Shown here: positions 25,504-33,774 of the stretch, in pieces
Layout: every line of letters begins with the position of its first letter
Position numbering within the stretch: position 1 is the first letter of the stretch
Source of the DNA: Burkholderia glumae LMG 2196 = ATCC 33617
GTDB taxonomy: Bacteria > Pseudomonadota > Gammaproteobacteria > Burkholderiales > Burkholderiaceae
NCBI RefSeq assembly: GCF_000960995.1
Contig: NZ_CP009435.1
Span: 1,178,001-1,242,000 of the forward strand
Direction of reading: 5' to 3'
Length of the DNA stretch: 64,000 nt
Notes under the pieces: model-generated
Databases searched by the model: none
The model's input: only the letters and a program-made list of their open reading frames with translations
Told to the model about the DNA's origin: nothing
Made by a program: the position numbers and the translations under genes

Positions 25504-26475
25504 ATGAACGCCCCCGCCCGCTCCGCATCCCGACTCGAGCTTCCGTCGTCGCCGTCGCGCACGACGGAGGCCGGACGTGATTTCGCCTTCACCGGTGAGG
25601 ATTTCGCGCGAATCCGCGCGCTGATCCACCGGCGCGCGGGCATCTCGCTGTCCGACCACAAGCGCGACATGGCCTACAGCCGGCTCGCGCGGCGGTTGCG
25701 CACGCTCGGCCTCGACAGTTTCCGCGATTATCTCGACCGGCTCGAACGCGACAACGATCCGGTCGAATGGGAGGCGTTCACCAACGCGCTGACCACCAAC
25801 CTGACCGCGTTCTTCCGCGAGTCGCACCACTTCCCGATCCTCGCGGACTTCGTGAAGACGCGCGCCACGCCGGTGTCGGTCTGGTGCTCGGCGGCTTCCA
25901 CCGGCGAGGAGCCGTACACGATCGCGATCACGCTGCTCGAGGCGCTCGGCCCGTCGGCGGCGCGCTCGGCGACGATCCTCGCGACCGACCTCGATACCCA
26001 GGTGCTCGAGAAGGCGCGCCTGGGCGTCTACACCTTCGACCAGGTCAAGCACCTGTCGCAGGAGCGGCTGCGCCGCTTCTTCCTGAAGGGCACCGGCCCG
26101 CAGGCGGGGCGCGTGAAGGTGCGTCCCGAGCTCAAGCAGATGATCCGCTTCGAGCCGCTCAACCTGACCGACGCCGACTACGGCATCAGCGGCCAGAGCT
26201 TCGACGCGATCTTCTGCCGCAATGTGATGATTTATTTCGACAAGCCGACCCAGGCCCAGGTGCTGACGCGCTTCGAGCCGCTGCTCAAGCCGGGCGGCCT
26301 GCTGTTTGCCGGCCATTCGGAGAATTTCTCCTACGTGACGCAGGCGTTCCGGCTGCGCGGCCAGACCGTCTACGAGCGCACGCGCGACGCGGGGCCGGCC
26401 GGCACGGCGCGCGCCCGGCCGCGTCCGTCCGCCGTCGCCGATGCCGCGCCAAGCCTGGCCGGGGAGGACGCATGA
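25504..26475 (+). CDS. cheR: Chemotaxis receptor methyltransferase CheR
   Basis: A 323-residue SAM-dependent methyltransferase. The N-terminal helical domain has IHRRAGISLSDHKRDMAYSR, and the catalytic domain has NLTAFFRESHHF, VWCSAASTGEEPYT (SAM loop), ATDLDTQVLEKA and FDAIFCRNVMIYFD. It methylates receptor glutamates. Its stop overlaps the cheD start (ATGA). The C-terminal ~30 residues are a Pro/Arg/Ala tail. Confidence 0.96.
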   Translation: MNAPARSASRLELPSSPSRTTEAGRDFAFTGEDFARIRALIHRRAGISLSDHKRDMAYSRLARRLRTLGLDSFRDYLDRLERDNDPVEWEAFTNALTTNLTAFFRESHHFPILADFVKTRATPVSVWCSAASTGEEPYTIAITLLEALGPSAARSATILATDLDTQVLEKARLGVYTFDQVKHLSQERLRRFFLKGTGPQAGRVKVRPELKQMIRFEPLNLTDADYGISGQSFDAIFCRNVMIYFDKPTQAQVLTRFEPLLKPGGLLFAGHSENFSYVTQAFRLRGQTVYERTRDAGPAGTARARPRPSAVADAAPSLAGEDA

Positions 26476-27167
26476 GCGCGCCACTGCCGATCGCGAGCAA
26501 CCACTATTTCGACAACCACTTCGGCCGTCCCGGCGTGAAGCTGTTGCCGAACGAATTCTTCACCACGCGCGAGGACTTGGTGCTGGTCACCGTGCTCGGC
26601 TCGTGCGTGGCCGCCTGCCTGCACGACCCGTTCGCGGGGCTCGGCGGCATGAACCACTTCATGCTGCCCGACGACGGCGCCGACGTGCGCGCCACCGCCT
26701 CCGACTCGATGCGCTACGGCGCCTATGCGATGGAAGTGCTGATCAACGAACTGATCAAGGCGGGCGGGCGGCGCGAGCGCTTCGAGGCGAAGGTGTTCGG
26801 CGGCGCGGCCGTGCTGGCCGGCATGACCACCATCAATATCGGTGACCGCAACGCCGATTTCGTGCGCCGCTACCTGGCGCTCGAGAAGATCCGCATCGCC
26901 GCCGAGGATCTGCAGGGCGTGCATCCGCGCAAGGTCGCGTTCATGCCCCGCACGGGCCAGGCGATGGTCAAGAAACTGCGGCTGTCGGTACCCGGCGTGG
27001 CGGAGCGCGAAGCCGAGCTCGCCCGCGCGGCGGCCGACGCGAAAGCCGCCCGCGCGCAACGTGCGCGCGCCCATGTCGAACTGTTTTCCGCGCCGGCATC
27101 GCCGAAGCCGCGCGTCGAGCTGTTCGGCTCATCGGCTGCGGCCGGAACAAAAAAGCAGGAGGCCTGA
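26472..27167 (+). CDS. cheD: Chemoreceptor glutamine deamidase CheD
   Basis: A 231-residue protein with the CheD catalytic Cys and Thr in VTVLGSCVAACLHDP and the His in GGMNHFMLP, plus ERFEAKVFGGAAV. It deamidates receptor glutamines and may modulate CheB/CheC-type partners. The start overlaps the cheR stop. A ~50-residue Ala/Arg-rich tail with a repeated VELF motif (HVELFSAP, RVELFGSS) extends beyond the usual domain. Confidence 0.95.
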   Translation: MSAPLPIASNHYFDNHFGRPGVKLLPNEFFTTREDLVLVTVLGSCVAACLHDPFAGLGGMNHFMLPDDGADVRATASDSMRYGAYAMEVLINELIKAGGRRERFEAKVFGGAAVLAGMTTINIGDRNADFVRRYLALEKIRIAAEDLQGVHPRKVAFMPRTGQAMVKKLRLSVPGVAEREAELARAAADAKAARAQRARAHVELFSAPASPKPRVELFGSSAAAGTKKQEA

Positions 27168-27172
27168 GCACC

Positions 27173-28240
27173 GTGCAGAAAATCAAGGTATTGTGCGTCG
27201 ACGATTCGGCGCTGATCCGCAGCCTGATGACCGAGATCATCAATGGACAGCCCGACATGACGGTGGTGGCGACCGCGCCGGACCCGCTCGTCGCGCGCGA
27301 ACTGATCAAGCAGCACAACCCGGACGTACTGACGCTCGACGTCGAGATGCCGCGCATGGACGGGCTCGATTTCCTCGAGCGCCTGATGCGTTTGCGTCCG
27401 ATGCCGGTGGTGATGGTATCGTCTCTGACCGAGCGCGGCTCCGAAATCACGCTGCGCGCGCTGGAACTCGGCGCGGTTGATTTTGTTACGAAACCGCGGG
27501 TCGGGATTCGCGACGGCATGCTCGACTACGCGGAGCTGCTGGCCGATAAGCTGCGCGCCGCGGCGCGTGCGCGCGTGCGGCAGGCGGCGCCGGCCCGGCC
27601 GGCCTCCGCGAGCGGCCACGCCAGCGCGCCGCTGGTGAACAATCCGCTCGTCAGTACCGAAAAGCTGCTGATCGTCGGCGCCTCCACGGGCGGCACCGAG
27701 GCGATTCGCGAGCTGCTGGTGCCGCTGCCGCCCGACGCGCCCGCGGTGCTGATCGCGCAGCACATGCCGCCCGGTTTCACGAAGTCGTTCGCGCAGCGCC
27801 TGAACACGCTGTGCCGGATCGCCGTGAAGGAAGCCGAACACGGCGAGCGGGTGCTGCCCGGACATGCGTACATCGCGCCCGGGCACGCACATTTGTTGCT
27901 TGCCCGCAGCGGCGCGAACTACCTCGCGCATCTGTCGGACGAGCCGCCCGTGAACCGGCACCGGCCGTCGGTGGACGTGCTGTTCCGCTCGGCCGCGACG
28001 CACGCGGGCAAGAATGCGATCGGCGTGATCCTGACCGGCATGGGCCGCGACGGCGCGGCCGGCCTGCTCGAGATGAAGCGCGCGGGCGCTCACACGTTCG
28101 CGCAGGACGAGGCGAGCTGCGTGGTGTTCGGCATGCCGCGCGAGGCGATCGCGCTGGGCGGGGCCGACGAGGTGGTGCCGCTGTCGGAAATGAGTCGGCG
28201 CGTGCTGGCCTCGATGGGCGAGCGGGTGCAGCGCGTCTGA
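27173..28240 (+). CDS. cheB: Chemotaxis protein-glutamate methylesterase CheB
   Basis: A 355-residue two-domain protein. The receiver has VLCVDDSALIR and phospho-Asp in LTLDVEMPRMDGLDF. The esterase has Ser in GASTGGTEAIR, His in IAQHMPPGFT and Asp in TGMGRDGAAG. It demethylates receptors and is activated by CheA. The start is GTG with a GCAGGAGGCC site, five bases after the cheD stop. Confidence 0.97.
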   Translation: MQKIKVLCVDDSALIRSLMTEIINGQPDMTVVATAPDPLVARELIKQHNPDVLTLDVEMPRMDGLDFLERLMRLRPMPVVMVSSLTERGSEITLRALELGAVDFVTKPRVGIRDGMLDYAELLADKLRAAARARVRQAAPARPASASGHASAPLVNNPLVSTEKLLIVGASTGGTEAIRELLVPLPPDAPAVLIAQHMPPGFTKSFAQRLNTLCRIAVKEAEHGERVLPGHAYIAPGHAHLLLARSGANYLAHLSDEPPVNRHRPSVDVLFRSAATHAGKNAIGVILTGMGRDGAAGLLEMKRAGAHTFAQDEASCVVFGMPREAIALGGADEVVPLSEMSRRVLASMGERVQRV

Positions 28241-28279
28241 CGGCGCCGCCGGATGACTGAATTTCGTAGAGGAATGGTG

Positions 28280-28675
28280 ATGGACAAAAACATGAAAATT
28301 CTGGTTGTGGACGACTTTCCGACGATGCGCCGGATCGTTCGCAACCTGCTCAAGGAACTTGGCTACGGCAACGTGGACGAGGCCGAGGATGGTGCCGCCG
28401 GGCTCGCGCGCCTGAAGGGCGGCGGCTTCGACTTCGTGATCTCGGACTGGAACATGCCGAATCTCGACGGTCTGGCGATGCTCAAGGAGATCCGCGCCGA
28501 CGCCGCGCTCTCGCACCTGCCGGTGCTGATGGTGACGGCCGAGTCGAAGAAGGAGAACATCATCGCGGCCGCCCAGGCGGGCGCGAGCGGTTACGTCGTG
28601 AAGCCGTTCACCGCGGCTACCCTCGACGAGAAGTTGAACAAGATTCTTGAAAAGTTGGCGAAGACGGGGAGCTGA
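28280..28675 (+). CDS. cheY: Chemotaxis response regulator CheY
   Basis: A 131-residue receiver close to E. coli CheY: ILVVDDFPTMRRIVRNLLKELG, phospho-Asp in ISDWNMPNLDG, Thr in VTAESKKENI and Lys in YVVKPFTAATL. When phosphorylated it binds FliM to change rotation. Of two in-frame ATGs six bases apart the second is preferred, because AGAGGA is then well spaced. cheZ starts one base after the stop. Confidence 0.97.
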   Translation: MDKNMKILVVDDFPTMRRIVRNLLKELGYGNVDEAEDGAAGLARLKGGGFDFVISDWNMPNLDGLAMLKEIRADAALSHLPVLMVTAESKKENIIAAAQAGASGYVVKPFTAATLDEKLNKILEKLAKTGS

Positions 28676-28676
28676 G

Positions 28677-29396
28677 ATGAACAAGCCGATTCATGCTGCG
28701 CCGGCTGGCGCGGATTCTCCCGTCGAGCCATCCGCGGATGGCGCGGATCTGACGAGCGACCGGATTCTTGCAAGAATCGGCCAGCTCACCCGCACGCTGC
28801 GCGATTCGATGCACGAGCTCGGGCTCGACAAGCACGTCCAGCAGGCCGCCCAGGCGGTGCCCGATGCACGCGACCGGCTGCGCTACGTCGCGGCCATGAC
28901 CGAACAGGCCGCCGAGCGCGTGCTGACCGCGATCGAGGTCGCCAAGCCGGTGCAGGAGCGCATGCAGACCGAGGCCGAGGCGCTCGACGCCCGCTGGGAG
29001 GCCTGGTATCGCGCGCCGATCGAGCGTGCCGAGGTGCGCGAGCTGATGGACGACACGCGTTCGTTCCTCGGCGCGCTGCCCGAGGCGACTTCGGCGACCA
29101 ATGCCCAGCTGCTCGAAATCATGCTCGCGCAGGATTTCCAGGATCTGACCGGTCAGGTGATCAAGAAGATCATGGACATGGTCTGCATGATCGAGCAGCA
29201 GCTGCTCGGCGTGCTGGTCGACAACATCGCGCCGGAGCGCCGCGAGCAGTTCGCCGCGAACGCCGCCGCGCTGGCCGCCGCCGAGGCGGTGCCCGAGGCC
29301 CTGCTCAACGGCCCGCAGATCGCGCCCGAAGGCCGGGCCGACGTGGTGCAGGACCAGGCGCAGGTCGACGACCTGCTGGCCAGCCTGGGCTTCTGA
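28677..29396 (+). CDS. cheZ: CheY-P phosphatase CheZ
   Basis: A 239-residue long helical hairpin protein with the catalytic Asp/Gln in AQDFQDLTGQVIKKI (about residues 145-160) and the C-terminal CheY-binding peptide QVDDLLASLGF. It dephosphorylates CheY. It closes the motA-cheZ transcription unit; no clear terminator follows, only GC-rich repeats at 29400-29450. Confidence 0.96.
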   Translation: MNKPIHAAPAGADSPVEPSADGADLTSDRILARIGQLTRTLRDSMHELGLDKHVQQAAQAVPDARDRLRYVAAMTEQAAERVLTAIEVAKPVQERMQTEAEALDARWEAWYRAPIERAEVRELMDDTRSFLGALPEATSATNAQLLEIMLAQDFQDLTGQVIKKIMDMVCMIEQQLLGVLVDNIAPERREQFAANAAALAAAEAVPEALLNGPQIAPEGRADVVQDQAQVDDLLASLGF

Positions 29397-29661
29397 GCGA
29401 GGCGGCCGGCCCCGGGGCCTCGCGGTCCCGGCCCTCGGCCCCTTGCTGTCGCCGCTGCCGCGCCGCCCCATTTTCGGGCGGCCGGCCGGCGCTTCGTGAC
29501 CATTGCCTGTTGCGGCCGTTTTCCAGTTGGTTTTTGACTCGCGTCGAAGGCATACTACCGGTCGAACTTCCCGCTGCCGGCCGTCGGCCGGCGAGACGGG
29601 CCGGTGCTGGTTCGCGGCGGCCGAGGCACGTGCCGCGGCGTCGCTCAGGAGAGGTGACGGA

Positions 29662-30180
29662 TTGAAATCGATACAGATGCGCGGCCTGGCCGCGAAATGG
29701 GCCGTTGGTCTGCTGGCTGCGGGCTGCGCGGCCAGCGCGTTCGCGGAACTCGGCGGGGCGCCCACGCCGCCGCCCGCCGGCGACACCGCCGCCGTGGTGC
29801 GCACCCTGTCGCCCACCGTCAACGCGAGCGCCCAGCTCGCCGGTTCGGGCACGGCGGCCCGCGGTGCCTACACGGTGCGCGAGACTAAATTGGGTTCCGG
29901 CACCGTGATTCGCGAGTATTTGAACGCGAGCGGCACGGTGTTCGGCCTCGCCTGGCAAGGCCCGACCCGGCCCGATCTGGCGGCGCTGCTCGGCAGCTAT
30001 CTGCCGCAATACATGTCCGGCGTCGAGGCGTCCCACGCGGCGCACGGCCTGCGCGCGCCGATCACGGTCGATTCCGGCTCGCTGGTGGTCCACGCGGGCG
30101 GCCACATGGGCGCCTTCGTCGGCCAGGCCTGGCTGCCGGCGGCGCTGCCGGCCGGTGTGACCGGCAATGATATCCAGTGA
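29662..30180 (+). CDS. DUF2844 domain protein, exported
   Basis: A 172-residue protein with a signal peptide (RGLAAKWAVGLLAAGCAASAFA), processed near residue 27, and a compact domain containing YTVRETKLGSGTVIREYLNASGTVFGLAWQGP, typical of DUF2844. The start is uncertain: TTG at 29662 is preceded by AGGAGAGG, while ATG at 29677 is an alternative. It overlaps the following gene by 14 bases, so the two are likely made together. Function is unknown; proteins of this type regularly occur next to DUF3443 lipoproteins in Burkholderia. Confidence 0.75.
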   Translation: MKSIQMRGLAAKWAVGLLAAGCAASAFAELGGAPTPPPAGDTAAVVRTLSPTVNASAQLAGSGTAARGAYTVRETKLGSGTVIREYLNASGTVFGLAWQGPTRPDLAALLGSYLPQYMSGVEASHAAHGLRAPITVDSGSLVVHAGGHMGAFVGQAWLPAALPAGVTGNDIQ

Positions 30181-31474
30181 CCCCGGGGGCTCCATCTTGC
30201 GTACCTCATCGAATCCTCTTCGCTGGCTCGGCGCGCTGAGCCTGGTGGCGATCACGGCGCTGCTGGTGGCCTGCGGCGGCGGCGACGGCGGCAGCAGCAG
30301 CACCGCCAGCACCGGCAGCGGGCAGTCCACGGCGGGCAGCAGCAGCGGCTCCAGCTCCGGCGGCTCCAGCTCCGGCACCAGCGGCGGCACCGGCAGCAAC
30401 GGCCAGATGCCGATCATCGTCAACGCGGGCGTGCAGAACGTCGTCAACATGCCGAGCGTGAGCGTCAAGGTGTGCGCGCCCGGCACCGCCACCTGCCAGA
30501 CCATCGACAACGTGCTGCTCGACACCGCCTCCTACGGGCTGCGCCTCGTCAGCAGCGCCGCCTCCGGCGTGCTCGGCAACCTGCCGGCGCAGAGCGCCTC
30601 GAACGGCGGCGCGCTCGCCGAATGCGGGCAGTTCGTGTCGAGCTTCACCTGGGGCTCGGTGCGCCAGGCCGACGTGACCATCGGCGGGCTCACCGCGAGC
30701 GCGCTGCCGGTGCAGATCATCGGCGACCTCGGCACCTCGAACGTGCCGAGCAGCTGCTCGAACGGCAGCACCTCGGCGAACACGGTCGCGGCGCTCGGCG
30801 CGAACGGCATCCTGGGGGTTGGCCCGGCACCGTTCGATTGCGGCGTCGCGTGCGTGTCGTCGACCACCTTCAGCAACTACTACTCATGCCCCTCGAGCGG
30901 CGCCTGCACGGCCACCACGGTGGCGCTGAACGCGCAGGTCGCGAACCCGGTGGCGCGTCTGCCGAGCAACAACAACGGCGTGTCGGTGCAGCTCAACGCA
31001 CCGAGCGGCGGCATCGCCACCGGCGTGCTCACGCTCGGCGTGCCGGCCGCGCTGCCGAGCGGCGTCACGCGGCTCACCACCACCACCGCGGGCGACCTGA
31101 CGGGCACGTTCCAGGGCCGCGCGATTTCGGCGGCGTTCTTCGACACCGGCTCGAACGCGTATTTCTTCGACAGCAGCGGCGGCGCCTCGCTGCCGACCTG
31201 CAGCCGCAACACCTCGTTCTACTGCCCGAGCGCGAACGTGGACCTGACGGCGACGGTGACCGACGGCACCAACAACCTGAGCGTCGCGTTCACGATCGCC
31301 AATGCGCAGACGCTGTTCAACACCGGCGCATACGCGATCGCGAACCTGGGCGGGCCGTTCGGCCAGAATTCGACGCTCGATTTCGGGCTGCCGCATTTCT
31401 ACGGCCGCACCATCTACTTCGGCATCGACCAGCGCAGCATCGGCGGCACGCAGACGCCGTTCGTCGCGCTCTGA
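30167..31474 (+). CDS. DUF3443 lipoprotein with pepsin-like motifs
   Basis: A 435-residue protein with a lipoprotein signal ending LLVACGGG (acylated Cys), then a Ser/Gly-rich spacer (residues ~40-78) and a beta-rich body. Two segments, VLLDTASYGLRLV (about 111-123) and AFFDTGSNAYFF (about 324-335), have the D-T-x-S form and spacing of the two catalytic motifs of bilobal aspartic proteases. That reading is inference; the family has no established function. A TTG at 30197 would give a more typical short signal peptide and is a possible true start. Eight or more Cys residues suggest disulfides outside the cytoplasm. Confidence 0.75.
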   Translation: MISSDPGGSILRTSSNPLRWLGALSLVAITALLVACGGGDGGSSSTASTGSGQSTAGSSSGSSSGGSSSGTSGGTGSNGQMPIIVNAGVQNVVNMPSVSVKVCAPGTATCQTIDNVLLDTASYGLRLVSSAASGVLGNLPAQSASNGGALAECGQFVSSFTWGSVRQADVTIGGLTASALPVQIIGDLGTSNVPSSCSNGSTSANTVAALGANGILGVGPAPFDCGVACVSSTTFSNYYSCPSSGACTATTVALNAQVANPVARLPSNNNGVSVQLNAPSGGIATGVLTLGVPAALPSGVTRLTTTTAGDLTGTFQGRAISAAFFDTGSNAYFFDSSGGASLPTCSRNTSFYCPSANVDLTATVTDGTNNLSVAFTIANAQTLFNTGAYAIANLGGPFGQNSTLDFGLPHFYGRTIYFGIDQRSIGGTQTPFVAL

Positions 31475-31506
31475 GGCGACGCGGCCCGCGGGCCGCCGCC
31501 TGACGA

Positions 31507-31552
31507 GGGCATGATCGCCCGGCCCGTTGGGCCGGGTGGTCATGCCCTTTTT
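31507..31552 (+). terminator. Rho-independent terminator after the DUF3443 gene
   Basis: A long stem pairs GGGCATGATCGCCCGGCCC with GGGCCGGGTGGTCATGCCC, with one mismatch and a GTT(G) loop, followed by five T. It ends the unit 33 bases after the stop. Confidence 0.93.
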
Positions 31553-31660
31553 CATGGCGGGCAGGCCCGGCGCGCGGCGCCTATCATCGGGGTTCGGCCG
31601 CGTCGGCGGCACGGCGCCTTGCGCCGTCCGGTCCGGCGCGCGCACACCCGGAGGCACGCG

Positions 31661-32191
31661 ATGCATCAGACGACTGCGACGGCCCTGCCGTCGATCCAGC
31701 GAATCACGCCGTTCCTGTGGTTCGATCATGAAGCCGAGGCCGCGGCGAATTTCTATGTGTCGGTGTTCGACGATTCGCGCATCACGCGGATCGCGCGCTA
31801 CGGCAGGGAAGGCGCCCGCGCGGCCGGCCAGGCGGAGGGCACGGTGATGACGGTGGCGTTCGAGCTGGCCGGGCAGGCCTTCTCGGCGATCAACGGCGGG
31901 CCGGTGTTCCGGATCACGCCGGCCGTGTCGTTCGTGGTCAACTGCCGCTCGCAGGACGAGATCGACCGCTACTGGACGAGCCTCGGCGATGGTTGCGACG
32001 AGAGCGCCCAGCAATGCGGCTGGCTCAAGGACCGCTTCGGCGTGTCGTGGCAGGTCGTGCCGGTGCAGCTGCCCGTGCTGCTCGGCGAGGCCGACGCGGC
32101 GCAGGCGGCCCGCGTGATGGGTGCCTTGATGACGATGAAGAAGCTCGACCTGGCGGCGCTCGAACGCGCTGCGGCTGGACACCAGACATAG
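31661..32191 (+). CDS. VOC-superfamily PhnB/3-demethylubiquinone methyltransferase-like protein
   Basis: A 176-residue paired beta-alpha-beta protein: ITPFLWFDHEAEAAANFYVSVF, VAFELAGQAFSAINGG and FGVSWQVVPVQLP. This matches the PF06983-type VOC fold, where the family name overstates a methyltransferase role. It probably has a metal-dependent or ligand-binding function. A CCGGAGGC site precedes the ATG at 31661; a longer extension is Arg/Pro-rich and overlaps the terminator. It is a single-gene unit. Confidence 0.8.
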   Translation: MHQTTATALPSIQRITPFLWFDHEAEAAANFYVSVFDDSRITRIARYGREGARAAGQAEGTVMTVAFELAGQAFSAINGGPVFRITPAVSFVVNCRSQDEIDRYWTSLGDGCDESAQQCGWLKDRFGVSWQVVPVQLPVLLGEADAAQAARVMGALMTMKKLDLAALERAAAGHQT

Positions 32192-32547
32192 GACGGCCAG
32201 CGGAGCCGGGCAGGCGCGGCGTCGTCGGCGCGCCGCCGCGGCCGCCGCCGTCGGCACCCGGTTTCATTGGGAGCGGCCGGCCATCTCGTGCCGGCGTCGC
32301 GGCCAGGCCCGGCTCCCGGGCTCCCGGGCTCCCATCTGGCGCGCGGTGCCCGGCGCCGCACGGGGCGATCCTGCCGCCACCCGGCTACCCGGCCGACCGC
32401 GTCGCGTCGTTTTCACCGCGGCGGCGCACCCCGATCGTCTGAAATACCCCCGTTTCCCCGCTTTCCTCGACCGATCGCCGCTGGCCCTCTCCATCAATAA
32501 TCGCTGTACTGGAAACGGCATCCCGCCGTCTCCGACCGGAGGCTGCA
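32192..32547. other. Intergenic region before flhB (356 bp)
   Basis: GC-rich, repetitive short tracts (ccgggctcccgggctccc at ~32310-32335) occupy the left part. The right end carries the flhB ribosome-binding site CCGGAGGC. A class II promoter is expected here because flhB heads an operon, but no recognisable sigma-28, sigma-54 or strong sigma-70 element was seen. Confidence 0.4.
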
Positions 32548-33774
32548 GTGGCAGAGGACAGCGATCTCGAAAAAACCGAAGATGCCACTCCCCGGCGCCG
32601 TGAAAAGGCGCGCGAGGAGGGGCAGGTCGCGCGCTCGCGCGAATTCGCTTCGTTCGCGCTGCTCGCCGCTGGTTTCTATGGAGCCTGGCTGCTGTCCGGT
32701 CCGATCGGCGAACATCTGCGTACCATGCTGCGCGGCTCGCTCACGTTCGACCGCGCGAGCGCCTTCGACACCCACCAGATGCTGACGGGCGCCGGCCGCG
32801 CGGGCATGGAGGGGCTGTCCGCGATCGCGCCGGTGCTGGCGCTGACCGGCCTGGCCGCGCTCGCGGCGCCGATCGCGCTGGGCGGCTGGCTGCTCTCGAC
32901 CAAGGCGATCGGCTTCAAGTTCGACCGGCTCGACCCGATCTCGGGCCTGGGCCGGATCTTCTCGCCGCAGGGCGTGATCCAGCTCGGCATGGCGCTGGCC
33001 AAGACGGTGATCGTCGGCGGCATCGGCGGCATCGCGATCTGGCGCAGCCACGACGAGATGCTCGGCCTGCTCAACCTGCCGCTGCACGAGGCGCTGGCCG
33101 GCACCCTGCACCTGGTGGCGGTGTGCTGCGGCATGACGGTGGCGGGCATGCTGGTGGTGGCCGGCATGGACGTGCCGTACCAGATCTGGCAGTACAACAA
33201 GAAGCTGCGCATGACCAAGGAAGAAGTCAAGCGCGAGCACCGCGAGAGCGAGGGCGATCCGCACGTGAAGGGCCGGATTCGCCAGCAGCAGCGCGCGATG
33301 GCGCGCCGCCGGATGATGGCCAACGTGCCGAAGGCCGACGTGGTGGTCACCAACCCGACCCACTTCGCGGTCGCGCTGCGCTATACCGACGGCGAGATGC
33401 GTGCCCCGAAGGTGATCGCCAAGGGCGTGAACCTGGTGGCCCTGCGCATCCGCGAACTGGCCGAGGAGCACCGCGTGCCGATTCTCGAGGCGCCGCCGCT
33501 CGCGCGCGCCCTGTATCACAACGTGGACCTCGAGCGCGAGATCCCGGGCTCGCTCTATTCGGCCGTCGCCGAAGTGCTGGCATGGGTCTACCAGCTCAAG
33601 CGCTTTCGCAGCGAGGGCGGGGCGTTCCCGGCCGAGCCGGTCGACCTGGACGTGCCGCCCGAGCTCGACAAGGGCGCCGAGATCGACGACGAGGACGAAT
33701 TGCAGGAAGCCGCCGAGGTACTCGGCACACCCGCGGCGGGCCGCGGCGCACGTAACGAAGGAGATGTCGCATGA
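32548..33774 (+). CDS. flhB: Flagellar type III export switch protein FlhB
   Basis: A 408-residue protein with an N-terminal amphipathic region (EDSDLEKTEDATPRRREKAREEG), four TM helices in residues ~30-210, and a cytoplasmic domain with the autocleavage site NPTH in VVVTNPTHFAVALRY (about residue 269). It controls the substrate switch from hook to filament. The start is GTG with CCGGAGG. An acidic C-terminal tail of ~55 residues follows the switch domain. Its stop overlaps the flhA ATG. Confidence 0.97.
   Translation: MAEDSDLEKTEDATPRRREKAREEGQVARSREFASFALLAAGFYGAWLLSGPIGEHLRTMLRGSLTFDRASAFDTHQMLTGAGRAGMEGLSAIAPVLALTGLAALAAPIALGGWLLSTKAIGFKFDRLDPISGLGRIFSPQGVIQLGMALAKTVIVGGIGGIAIWRSHDEMLGLLNLPLHEALAGTLHLVAVCCGMTVAGMLVVAGMDVPYQIWQYNKKLRMTKEEVKREHRESEGDPHVKGRIRQQQRAMARRRMMANVPKADVVVTNPTHFAVALRYTDGEMRAPKVIAKGVNLVALRIRELAEEHRVPILEAPPLARALYHNVDLEREIPGSLYSAVAEVLAWVYQLKRFRSEGGAFPAEPVDLDVPPELDKGAEIDDEDELQEAAEVLGTPAAGRGARNEGDVA

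Noticed and set aside
23538..25670. Minus-strand open frame opposite the chemoreceptor
   Set aside because: Same cause; rich in Arg, Gly and His with no recognisable motif.
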